Part shown: piece after piece, positions 16,001 to 21,952 of the stretch | Layout of the letters: every line of letters starts with the position of its first letter | Numbering within the stretch: the first letter of the stretch is position 1 | Virus record (IMG/VR): IMGVR_UViG_3300038825_001373 | Location: 1-28,928 of that record | Length of the DNA stretch: 28,928 bases | Source of the DNA: a virus | Direction: 5' to 3' (one strand) | Position numbers and translations under genes: made by a program | Notes under the pieces: generated by a model | Databases searched by the model: none | What the model saw: the letters and a program-made list of their open reading frames with translations, nothing else | What the model was told of the DNA's origin: nothing

Positions 16001-17564
16001 TTCATATTCACTTGATTTAGAAGTTAATTATGAAGGTGAAGATGTTACAAATCGTCATTTCACATCAAGATTATTTGGTGTTGGTAATGAGAGAAGTACT
16101 GTTTGTACACAAGGTATTAATGCATTTGATAATTTTGCATATACAACCGAATCACTTGCAGTAGGAGTTCAATTATATTCTAACTCTGGCCTTACTACTC
16201 CATTTACTGTATTGACATCTAGTGGTTTCCAAAATGATTGGATAGCAATAGAAAAACCTTGGCAATCTTTAACAAGTGGAGTGGTTTATCAAGTTAGTTC
16301 ATCAGGTGAGATTATAGATACTTGGAATTGTGAAGATAGGTATGTTACTTATGATTATACACAAACATCTGCAAATTCAGGTGTAGCATATAAGATTGAA
16401 AGTCCATATGGAAACGATGCTACTGTTTTAAATGATAGTAATTATAGTCCTACATTTATACCTATATCAAGACAAGTTAGTGAAATAGGAACAGTTAATT
16501 TTAACAATATTCCTTATGGAACTTTAGAAGAGGTTGATTTCTTTAATATTACAGAATCATTAGAAACTGTAACTGCATTATCATTACCAACTGGAAGTGT
16601 GTTTGAAACAGCATCTCTTGGAGTTCATTCAAGTTTAGGTGGTTATATGGATTCAAGTAGTTTTGATAGAATACCAATGTTTGCAAGAGCAAGTGGTAGT
16701 GTGCAAAGTGTACAACCTACTACTGCATTTGGTAGATATTTGAGAGAGGATACAAGTTTAACATACTTCCCTTCTCAATCAAATTTAATGTATGCCAATG
16801 TTTCTCAATATGATTACAGACATAAAGGACAATATGTGACATCATTTGAAAATGGTAGGTGGTTTGATATTAGTGGTAATACAACTAATGGAAGTAATTA
16901 TGGTAGATTGAATAAAAATGCTGTTTATAATACACAAGGAACATTTAGTAGTATAAGAAACGCTGTGTTTTTGAAAAATGACCAAGGTAGTGCTGGTAAT
17001 AATCAGGGTGGTATTAGAACAACTGCAGTTAGTGGAAGTATTCCTTCTATTAAAGCATATTCAATTGTGTGGGACACAATTAATGCTTCATTTGCAGGTA
17101 ATAGATATTTAGTTGATTGGAGAAATATGGATACAAGATATGATAGTGAACCAGGTAATGATGGATATATTAGAAAAGATGAGGTAGGTGGAAGTAGTAA
17201 TATAATGAGTGGTTCAAACTATTATGTATTTGATTCTAAAACTGATACACACTATGATGTAGGAGAGGTAAATACTACAAACACTTGCGGAACTGGTTCA
17301 ACTCAATTCCCAGGACCGTATAATACTGTACCTAGTGGTGAAGAATATGGACAAAGAGTATTTACAATAAACTTTGGAACAGATAAATCGTATCAATGGG
17401 ATAATACAATTGGTAATGGTTTTAATAAAGGAATGACAGAAGGGATGAGAGGATATATATATGGTATCTTTGTTTGGGATGAACCTCTAACATTTACTGA
17501 CCATAAAAACTTATGTAATCAGTTAATAACCAATAATATTTTAGTATCAGGTTCAATACAATAA
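13056..17564 (+). CDS. Tail-tip/hub protein fused to a receptor-binding region through a poly-Thr linker
   Basis: 1502 aa. Residues 1-~720 look like a baseplate hub: an early GATSQQFTLPGSKKNNRFFKHAY segment, long beta regions, and a DILRGLIQKLNLVIEPVY helix followed by IFVEDKWYRINKIKGYN, seen in Tal/hub proteins of Bacteroidota phages. Residues 725-747 are 22 Thr and 1 Ser. Beyond this the protein is beta-rich and Ser/Asn/Thr-rich. The last ~200 residues (RNAVFLKND, SIVWDTINA, YIYGIFVWDEPLTFTDHKNLCNQL) follow a concanavalin A-like/LamG pattern. So the N-terminal half likely closes the tail tube, and the C-terminal half reaches out to the cell (inference). Confidence 0.75.
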   Translation: MAFIRAQYDGVIYDLDVLEDTPIRVDISAIENGEIGEVFGATSQQFTLPGSKKNNRFFKHAYKVGVTGVPGLGESVNASVISKSNTLLEGSLFLDEVVKTPNGGYNYEITITNSVVTFNESIKTVAVSDLNWADLTHNFTVENVTGSWEGNLVTTGSITTSAVYYPLVDMGSDGTETTGSLPNVAIDAGDVASVGFINNSSSPLQVRQLTPAIKVSVVLDKIFEQGQFTYSSSLQPLFENLYILPKQTEDLSVKGSGFTSFGFIASSSADQTGIIETDGYVTASINTEVFDESNTYNPTTYTYTVGKTGTHRFTGTINYEIEPEDTNPTLLGRIRNITTNTTLGNTSFSPTEITGSFNVETDFVNLSLNDEVQLQMKYVQGGGAGVLTASILSGSNFATLNAPQDYETGTIKVGDQFEPQTKCIDILRGLIQKLNLVIEPVYTENRVLKIETFNNWSNSGKKVDWTKKIQNADRISLRSTLSNQQKTLIYEDNKDNDKLSKQVQDNAEGFQWGTEVVNSASDVPQGERNIGDYFGPVILDNLPGGTQTNLIPQLYKTDNSEVGKKTFKFKPRLGYKINDTLSTGSFIGNNAKPFQDYATISNYDTLPVVSGSTNNLHFNESFYPPAFDVNATGSITSYTTYWDSYIQDLYGTNSKVLNCEIEFEPDEIRNIALNDKIFVEDKWYRINKIKGYNLNYNDVVGLELITINDAGYPNIICDFDFLEVTTTTTTTTTTTTSTTTTTTTTTTAAPNKIIELSSYNSSSVQYGQLNLNWDSENLTYAPIVIGDNITSSLDILTGSVAFTSSITSNDEQTNWVARWRGNGSLLGINFGFAPYVSSSVFVDRLIDTDLYSTISVDWEIQEPDSFVRNLTLDVDNNTQFNISSSAILFSDNDNDLFRIHNISSGSQVVSSSNEVIITPFELNSISAQWQFDYPSLIDYSYTASLTIDGSVENTLSASSFTTSPNETITFLMDNNNNVELSTSYSLDLEVNYEGEDVTNRHFTSRLFGVGNERSTVCTQGINAFDNFAYTTESLAVGVQLYSNSGLTTPFTVLTSSGFQNDWIAIEKPWQSLTSGVVYQVSSSGEIIDTWNCEDRYVTYDYTQTSANSGVAYKIESPYGNDATVLNDSNYSPTFIPISRQVSEIGTVNFNNIPYGTLEEVDFFNITESLETVTALSLPTGSVFETASLGVHSSLGGYMDSSSFDRIPMFARASGSVQSVQPTTAFGRYLREDTSLTYFPSQSNLMYANVSQYDYRHKGQYVTSFENGRWFDISGNTTNGSNYGRLNKNAVYNTQGTFSSIRNAVFLKNDQGSAGNNQGGIRTTAVSGSIPSIKAYSIVWDTINASFAGNRYLVDWRNMDTRYDSEPGNDGYIRKDEVGGSSNIMSGSNYYVFDSKTDTHYDVGEVNTTNTCGTGSTQFPGPYNTVPSGEEYGQRVFTINFGTDKSYQWDNTIGNGFNKGMTEGMRGYIYGIFVWDEPLTFTDHKNLCNQLITNNILVSGSIQ
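15228..15296 (+). repeat. Poly-Thr codon tract in the hub/tip gene (23 codons)
   Basis: Codons pattern as Thr12-Ser-Thr10, using a mixture of ACT, ACA and ACG. The tract separates the hub from the receptor-side region and is followed by AAPNK. Confidence 0.95.
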
Positions 17565-17578
17565 AAAAAGAATAGATT

Positions 17579-18640
17579 ATGGCATTTATAGATATAACAG
17601 TAGAATTAACAGAACATAACCAATCAGGACCTTTTTATAGTGCATCTTATGCATTAGATTGTACAGGTTCTTATACAGCATCAACAGATTCACCATTGTT
17701 TTTACCTACATTAGGTTCTACTGCTACTATGTCAGTAGATGATAGATACGATTGTGTTAAGTTAGAATCATTAGGACAATGTACTAACTTTGTAATTAGT
17801 GGTTCTGATACTACTACTACTACAACAACTACAACAAGTACTACTACTACCACAAGTACAACTACTACGAGTACTACCACAACTACTACTACAACGACTA
17901 CATCTCCTTGTAGTGAGTGGGATTTAGAATGTCCTTCGAATGCAAGTGGAGATTGTCAGTTCCAAGTTGATTGTTGTGCAGGTAATCAAGTTATTTATGA
18001 TGTAGCACCTGATTTTGCAGCAGTTGCTTGTGTAGAAGCTGGAGGAACAGTAACAGTATTGACTGCAAGTGGAACTGCTACTCAAATGTCTCCTGTTTCA
18101 CCTTGTGGAACTGATTGTGGTGATGTAACATCTACAACTACAACTACTACTACAAGTACTACTACCACAAGTACAACAACTACAACCTCAACTACAACTA
18201 CTATAAATCCAGCAGATTGTGTGGAATATGAATTAGATTGTAGAAGTGGAGCAGTTGGTGGAAGTTGTAGATTTGAATGGGATGATTGTGAAGGTGTAGA
18301 ACAAAGTGTAACACTTGGACCAGATTCAGGAACTGCAATATGTGCATTAAGTGGTTCTGTGGTTGTAACATCTACAAGTGGAGCTTGGTATGAATACGAC
18401 CAATGTTACTATGGTCCATATACATTAGAGTATGGTTCAGTATCTCCTGCAACTGTATGTTCTAACTTTGGTTCTAACCCAAGTGGTTCATTCTACTTTG
18501 ATGTTCCAAACTTCTCTATTACAAGTGTGATATATACAGATTTATTAGGAAGTCCAGCTCCTGCATTCTTCTATACTGATGGTACTGAAGTTGTAACAGT
18601 AGGTAGTAATGGAGTTATAACTGCTAGAACAAATTGTTAA
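17579..18640 (+). CDS. Cys-rich poly-Thr virion protein (tail-associated)
   Basis: 353 aa. An N-terminal domain (residues 1-77) has three Cys. Then come a 31-residue Thr/Ser tract, a Cys-rich domain (~110-180), a 23-residue Thr/Ser tract, a second homologous Cys-rich domain (~213-282) and a beta-rich C-terminal domain. The two Cys-rich units share C-x4-5-L(E/D)C, G-x-C-x-F, DDC/DCC and A.C...G.V.V. The layout is like secreted modular adhesins with mucin-type linkers, unusual in cytoplasm-assembled virions. It follows the hub gene by 14 nt and, like it, starts MAFI. Probable tip or side-fibre component; the cysteines may form disulfides after release. No named family. Confidence 0.65.
   Translation: MAFIDITVELTEHNQSGPFYSASYALDCTGSYTASTDSPLFLPTLGSTATMSVDDRYDCVKLESLGQCTNFVISGSDTTTTTTTTTSTTTTTSTTTTSTTTTTTTTTTSPCSEWDLECPSNASGDCQFQVDCCAGNQVIYDVAPDFAAVACVEAGGTVTVLTASGTATQMSPVSPCGTDCGDVTSTTTTTTTSTTTTSTTTTTSTTTTINPADCVEYELDCRSGAVGGSCRFEWDDCEGVEQSVTLGPDSGTAICALSGSVVVTSTSGAWYEYDQCYYGPYTLEYGSVSPATVCSNFGSNPSGSFYFDVPNFSITSVIYTDLLGSPAPAFFYTDGTEVVTVGSNGVITARTNC
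17810..17902 (+). repeat. Poly-Thr codon tract 1 (31 codons)
   Basis: Thr9-Ser-Thr5-Ser-Thr4-Ser-Thr10. All four Thr codons occur (ACT, ACA, ACC, ACG), so the tract is not a pure triplet repeat at the DNA level. Confidence 0.95.
18134..18202 (+). repeat. Poly-Thr codon tract 2 (23 codons)
   Basis: Thr7-Ser-Thr4-Ser-Thr5-Ser-Thr4, using ACT, ACA and ACC. It separates the two homologous Cys-rich domains. Confidence 0.95.
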
Positions 18641-19050
18641 TGAGTATAGATACTTGGATAAAATCTATACAGAAACTTATACCTGATATGGTTATATTAG
18701 GTGGTTATTCTCGTTTTAAACAAGGTTTAGAGAACGAATACACAAAGACATGGATAGATGTTAAGATAGATTCTGTTAATCGTTGTAAACCGTTATTTGA
18801 TAATGGTAGATTTAATTGGTTTGATTCTGATTTTCAATCATCTGTTCAACATCGTGCTACTTGGAAATCACCTGAAGGATATTATTTAGATATTTTTATT
18901 GATGATACTGATAGAGATTATATTAAGATAGATGGTTTAAATTGTCAGACAGTAAAAGAAGCTATCTTATTTGTAGAAGATTATATACAAGAAATGGGTT
19001 CCAATCCTTACATGGAATCTAAATTAACCAAGCTCCAAAAATATATATAA
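18640..19050 (+). CDS. 136-aa hypothetical protein, weak nucleotidyltransferase-like pattern
   Basis: The ATG at 18640 overlaps the previous TAA (TAATG) and is preferred over the TTG two codons upstream. Residues ~16-43 (MVILGGYSRFKQGLENEYTKTWIDVKI) have the 'hGG-S/YS...G....y...hDh' order of nucleotidyltransferase folds. A later YYLDIFIDD (residues ~83-91) could carry the third acidic residue. However, the first acidic pair reads D-V-K rather than D-x-D, so activity is doubtful. It is placed between tail and glycosyltransferase genes. This is pattern-level inference only; the family is not recognised. Confidence 0.55.
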   Translation: MSIDTWIKSIQKLIPDMVILGGYSRFKQGLENEYTKTWIDVKIDSVNRCKPLFDNGRFNWFDSDFQSSVQHRATWKSPEGYYLDIFIDDTDRDYIKIDGLNCQTVKEAILFVEDYIQEMGSNPYMESKLTKLQKYI

Positions 19051-19069
19051 TTATATAAAGAGTATAATT

Positions 19070-20023
19070 ATGATTTACTTATCGTGTCAACCAGCAATAC
19101 CAAGATACACTTGGGAATGCGAAGTATATATTGAAAATTTCCTACATATGGGAGTTTCTCCTCAACAAATACATTTAGTTAATGGTTTGGATAGGGAATG
19201 GAAAGAAGTTCCTTTAGATTGGAAAAAATTACAAAACAAATACCCCTCAGTTAACTTTTGGTTTTATTATGATACAAGACCATTAGATAACAATTATCCA
19301 CCTTCTTTACAAGCACATCTGTTAGAGAAACATTGGATAATGAATCCACATTTAAATAATGAAGCTGTATTCTTTCATGATGCAGATTTTATATTTACAA
19401 AACCAATGGATTTTATTCCATTCTTACAAGATAACCATTGGTATTTGTCCAACACCATTTCTTACATTGGTGCTGAGTATATAAGAAGTAAGGGAGAGGA
19501 GGTGTTAGATAAGATGTGTGAAATAGCAGAGATAGATAAACGATATGTAGTTTATAATCAAGGTGGTTCGGGCGGAGCACAGAAACTTATAAAGAAAGTA
19601 GATAGTAAATATTGGAGAGATGTTTATAATTTATCTATGAGATTTTGGAAAGAAGTACCAATTATATCTCAAAAGATAAAATTTGAAAAACAAAAGAAGG
19701 GTGAATCTTATCACGAATTACAACATTGGACAATGAGTATGTGGGCTGAATTATGGACTGGATGGAAAAGAGGTGTTAGTACAAGAGTTGTACCTGAGTT
19801 TAATTTTATGTTTGCTACTAACCCAATAGAAGATTGGGAAAAGTACCCATTCTTCCATAATGCTGGTATAGTAGAAAATATGAGAAATAAATTATTTTTT
19901 AAAGGTGATTATGATAAAAGATTACCATACAAATACACCTTGTTAGATGCTGATAAAAGTAAAGCTAGTTATAAGTACTATGAGTGGATACAGAAGGTAG
20001 GTCAAAACTCATGCTTGATATAA
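19070..20023 (+). CDS. Glycosyltransferase-like protein (GT-A type, DxD motif)
   Basis: 317 aa. An N-terminal alpha/beta region leads to EAVFFHDADFIFTKPMDF (residues 98-115). Its D104-A-D106 after a hydrophobic strand is the DxD metal/sugar-nucleotide site of GT-A glycosyltransferases. GGSGGAQ (~165-171) and the later HELQHWTMSMWAELW segment fit the acceptor side. It has no membrane segment, so it is cytoplasmic. Upstream there is only an AT-rich stretch with a TATAAA/TATAAT-like sequence. It converges with and overlaps the minus-strand glycosyltransferase by 22 nt. Likely targets are virion proteins, host glycan or DNA; the neighbouring Thr/Ser tracts are an attractive candidate (inference). 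Confidence 0.7.
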   Translation: MIYLSCQPAIPRYTWECEVYIENFLHMGVSPQQIHLVNGLDREWKEVPLDWKKLQNKYPSVNFWFYYDTRPLDNNYPPSLQAHLLEKHWIMNPHLNNEAVFFHDADFIFTKPMDFIPFLQDNHWYLSNTISYIGAEYIRSKGEEVLDKMCEIAEIDKRYVVYNQGGSGGAQKLIKKVDSKYWRDVYNLSMRFWKEVPIISQKIKFEKQKKGESYHELQHWTMSMWAELWTGWKRGVSTRVVPEFNFMFATNPIEDWEKYPFFHNAGIVENMRNKLFFKGDYDKRLPYKYTLLDADKSKASYKYYEWIQKVGQNSCLI

Positions 20024-20694
20024 CCTAAGTTATAATCTTTTTGTTGAGCTAGTTTGTTAAACTGTTCTGTATCTTTTTTGTATTGTTCTGTAAATCCCTT
20101 AATTAACTCACCATTAGATAAAGTAGCAGATATTCTACTATCTTTCATAGGAACTCCTTTAAGAGCTTTACAAGGAACTTGGTTCATATGAAACTGCCAA
20201 GTATCTCCATAGAATAATTTTATTTCATCAGGTATAATACTCCAATTCCATTTATCAAAGAATATAGCACAACCCCAACCCATACAATGTTGTGGTATAT
20301 CTACTATTTCATATCTTTTTTCTTCACACTTATAGTTTGTATCGTGCATACCTAAAATACCCATACCTTCTGAAAAGTATGCAATATATTCAAATATATC
20401 TACATCAAAGATAATATCATCGTTTAAAATACCAACAATACTCTGGTCTTGACAAAACCCAACTCCTTTGTTCCAAGCTTTGTTAATCATCCAATCATTA
20501 TACTTCTGTGGTTTGTGTACTTTTAATTTAGGTTCTAAATCTTCATAAAAAGGAAAGTGTTCATCAAATGCTAAACCATTATCTATAATATGTACATGAG
20601 AAACCAAATCGTATTTAAGATACTTTGGTAACATCTCTTTTAAGTTTGTTAATGCTGGTTCTTTATAAAGTGTGGGTATAACTAATTCAATCAT
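20002..20694 (-). CDS. GT2-like glycosyltransferase
   Basis: 230 aa. MIELVIPTLYKEPALTNLKEML is the usual first strand-helix of GT2 family enzymes. HIIDNG (35-40), NKAWNKGVGF (71-80) and VGILNDDIIFD (87-97, with Asp92-Asp93) give the nucleotide-sugar and metal site. CMGWGCAIFFDK (~137-148) is the acceptor-side segment. It is shorter than bacterial GT2 enzymes and has no membrane domain, so it is a soluble phage-type transferase. It is the last gene of the minus operon, overlaps the 104-aa gene by 8 nt, and runs 22 nt into the end of the opposing glycosyltransferase gene. Confidence 0.8.
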   Translation of the reverse strand: MIELVIPTLYKEPALTNLKEMLPKYLKYDLVSHVHIIDNGLAFDEHFPFYEDLEPKLKVHKPQKYNDWMINKAWNKGVGFCQDQSIVGILNDDIIFDVDIFEYIAYFSEGMGILGMHDTNYKCEEKRYEIVDIPQHCMGWGCAIFFDKWNWSIIPDEIKLFYGDTWQFHMNQVPCKALKGVPMKDSRISATLSNGELIKGFTEQYKKDTEQFNKLAQQKDYNLGYIKHEF

Positions 20695-21001
20695 AATCGT
20701 AATGCCATTTTCTTCCTCTTGCTTTTCTTTCCATTATCATCTTATCTTGTTCTGATAGAATCTCCCAAGTAAACTTCTGATAATCACCATCTGGTTCAAA
20801 CAATAAATCTGTTAATTCTTTAAGATAAGCTTGATATAATTTTCTTTCTTCATCAGTATATACATCAATTGTTCTACCTGGACTAGGTTTTTTAAATATT
20901 GATTTAGGATATTTCTTTTTTATACTTTCTTTCTTTTTATCGTAGTTTCTATAATGTGCATTTGTCATAAGATGCTCTCTTTTAGTTTTGTTTATTTTCA
21001 C
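20687..21001 (-). CDS. 104-aa hypothetical basic protein
   Basis: Lys/Arg-rich N-terminal half (KTKREHLMTNAHYRNYDKKKESIKKKY), then an acidic helix (TDEERKLYQAYLKELTDLLF) and an end KARGRKWHYDYD. It overlaps bS21 by 20 nt upstream and the glycosyltransferase by 8 nt downstream, so the three are cotranscribed. The basic start could bind RNA or ribosomes, which would suit its neighbour, but no family is recognised. Confidence 0.6.
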   Translation of the reverse strand: MKINKTKREHLMTNAHYRNYDKKKESIKKKYPKSIFKKPSPGRTIDVYTDEERKLYQAYLKELTDLLFEPDGDYQKFTWEILSEQDKMIMERKARGRKWHYDYD

Positions 21002-21269
21002 TTTTACTTGGTTTAGATTTCTTTCTTTTCTTAGAATATAATTTTACTGTTGTATCTCCATCTTCTATTTTATCTAACTTACTTAAAAGTTCTTGTTCTC
21101 TGATTGCATTTAACTTTTGTTTTCTTTTAACAACAGATGGTTTTAGATACTCTTGTCTGTTTCTATATTCTATAAGATGTTCTGATTTTCTAACTTTTCT
21201 TTTGAATCTTGAAAGTAATTTGTTGAAGTGTTCACCTTTCTTAGCTTTAACTGAAACTAATTTTGCCAT
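20982..21269 (-). CDS. rpsU: Ribosomal protein bS21 homologue
   Basis: 95 aa. Residues 1-60 follow the bS21 fold: a beta-like start (MAKLVSVKAKKGEHFNKLL), then SRFKRKVRKSEHLIEYRNRQEYLKPSVVKRKQKLNAI, corresponding to the family's 'L.RFKR...k.g.l.E.R.r..yekPs..rkrk...a'. bS21 sits by the 3' end of 16S rRNA near the anti-Shine-Dalgarno. The ~35-residue C-terminal extension (acidic patch, then KKRKKSKPSKSENK) is beyond the usual bS21 length. Phage-borne bS21 is known from several environmental phage groups and can replace the host protein in ribosomes. No SD precedes this start; a TAACC-N16-TATAAT promoter lies at 21292-21316. Confidence 0.85.
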   Translation of the reverse strand: MAKLVSVKAKKGEHFNKLLSRFKRKVRKSEHLIEYRNRQEYLKPSVVKRKQKLNAIREQELLSKLDKIEDGDTTVKLYSKKRKKSKPSKSENKQN

Positions 21270-21291
21270 ATATTGTAACTTTATGTATTAA

Positions 21292-21316
21292 ATTATATCT
21301 TTTGCTCAAGGCTGGT
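21292..21316 (-). promoter_or_regulatory. ACC-N16-TATAAT promoter for the bS21 gene
   Basis: On the minus strand ACC (in TAACC, + coordinates 21314-21316), a 16-nt spacer, then TATAAT (21292-21297). It lies within the last codons of the 55-aa gene and would start transcription about 15-17 nt before the bS21 ATG. Confidence 0.7.
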
Positions 21317-21460
21317 TATTCTTTCTTCTAGTTTATCTATTCTTCTAACCAATCTATCAAATGCATAACTGTACTCTATCTTCCTGCTTTCTAAACGCAA
21401 TTCATCTATAATAGAGTGTAATGTCTCAATCTTATGTGTATTGCTTCTTGAGTCTTTCAT
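21293..21460 (-). CDS. 55-aa coiled-coil protein
   Basis: Begins MKDSRSNTHKIETLHSIIDE and continues with a heptad-patterned helix (RLVRRIDKLEERITSLEQKI). It starts inside the end of the upstream 51-aa gene (29-nt overlap) and its final codons contain the bS21 promoter. Small coiled-coil proteins of this kind are common in phages without a known role. Too short for independent proof, but the clean helix pattern and overlaps support it. Confidence 0.65.
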   Translation of the reverse strand: MKDSRSNTHKIETLHSIIDELRLESRKIEYSYAFDRLVRRIDKLEERITSLEQKI

Positions 21461-21587
21461 AGGAAGTTTTTAACATAGGTATTCTATGTAAGCATTGTGA
21501 TTGTAGCTGATAATATAACTTTTTATTTTTTATATTCTTAACCCAACCTTTTATATCTTCTGCTTTTAAGTAGTACCAAATACTCAT
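21432..21587 (-). CDS. 51-aa hypothetical protein
   Basis: Starts MSIWYYLKAEDIKGWVKNIK and ends SYERLKKQYT. The frame is open further upstream (to 21671), but the chosen ATG at 21587 lies 19 nt downstream of a TTAACC-N16-TATAAG promoter, while a longer product would begin upstream of that promoter. Mixed basic/aromatic helical protein; function unknown. It overlaps the 55-aa gene by 29 nt. Confidence 0.6.
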   Translation of the reverse strand: MSIWYYLKAEDIKGWVKNIKNKKLYYQLQSQCLHRIPMLKTSYERLKKQYT

Positions 21588-21606
21588 AGTGTAAGTTTTA
21601 TATATA

Positions 21607-21631
21607 CTTATATATTTTTTTATATAGTGGT
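21607..21631 (-). promoter_or_regulatory. ACC-N16-TATAAG promoter for the minus-strand operon
   Basis: Minus strand: TTAACC (ACC at + 21629-21631), 16 nt, TATAAG (+ 21607-21612). The predicted start is about 12 nt before the ATG at 21587. TTAACCACT is shared with the promoter at 23883-23907. Confidence 0.7.
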
Positions 21632-21679
21632 TAAGTTTAAAAATAAATGCATCAACCTCGAACTTAAACACTCAGGTAG

Positions 21680-21697
21680 TGCTGCAGTGCTGCAGTA
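21680..21697. repeat. CTGCAG-containing near-palindrome/tandem
   Basis: GTGCTGCAGTGCTGCAGTAC covers two CTGCAG hexamers 8 nt apart. A further CTGCTGCTGCG lies about 60 nt downstream (around 21740-21750). This is among the most GC-rich sequence in an otherwise AT-rich non-coding stretch. It could be part of an origin or a protein-binding region, but nothing proves it. Confidence 0.4.
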
Positions 21698-21920
21698 CAA
21701 GGTTGCTAATTTTAATTTATACTTGTCAGTTATTAAGTGCTGCTGCTGCGATAGTTAAGATTAGAAAAAAGAAGATTTACCTGAACCAATAGGAGTGGAT
21801 ACCTAAAGTTTAGAACCTTATACAGATGTTCAGCTGTTTATTATATGTACTTCCTGCAATACTGAATTATACTCGTACTAATAAATATATAGCAATCCAG
21901 AAAAACATAAAAAATTATAC
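21698..21920. other. Non-coding stretch without identified gene
   Basis: Between the minus operon promoter and the paired palindromes both strands have frequent stops, and I see no ORF with a plausible start. Apart from AT-rich tracts and a possible weak promoter (AATCC, then TATACT about 17 nt later, ending at 21922), I find no assignable feature. As the longest gene-free part of the genome, it is the natural place to look for a replication origin. Confidence 0.5.
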
Positions 21921-21946
21921 TGACAATTTGTCATGACATCGTGTCA
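21921..21946. promoter_or_regulatory. Two adjacent 13-bp palindromes (operator-like)
   Basis: TGACAATTTGTCA (21921-21933) is directly followed by TGACATCGTGTCA (21934-21946). Both have the form TGACA-N3-TGTCA, so identical half-sites are presented on one face pattern with a 13-bp period. A TATAAT-like sequence on the minus strand adjoins at about 21914-21920. Best explained as a dimeric repressor or activator site. Confidence 0.6.
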
Positions 21947-21952
21947 TACAAA

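Noticed and set aside
17810-18202. CRISPR-like array or tandem DNA repeat
   Set aside because: The units are irregular Thr codons in frame within a gene, with no regular spacers.
18634-18639. TTG start two codons before the ATG of the 136-aa gene
   Set aside because: The ATG at 18640 overlaps the preceding stop in the TAATG arrangement also used at 1442.
21588-21671. Longer 79-aa form of the 51-aa minus-strand gene
   Set aside because: The upstream codons lie within and before the TTAACC-N16-TATAAG promoter and encode low-complexity Lys/Tyr/Ile residues, so the ATG at 21587 fits better.
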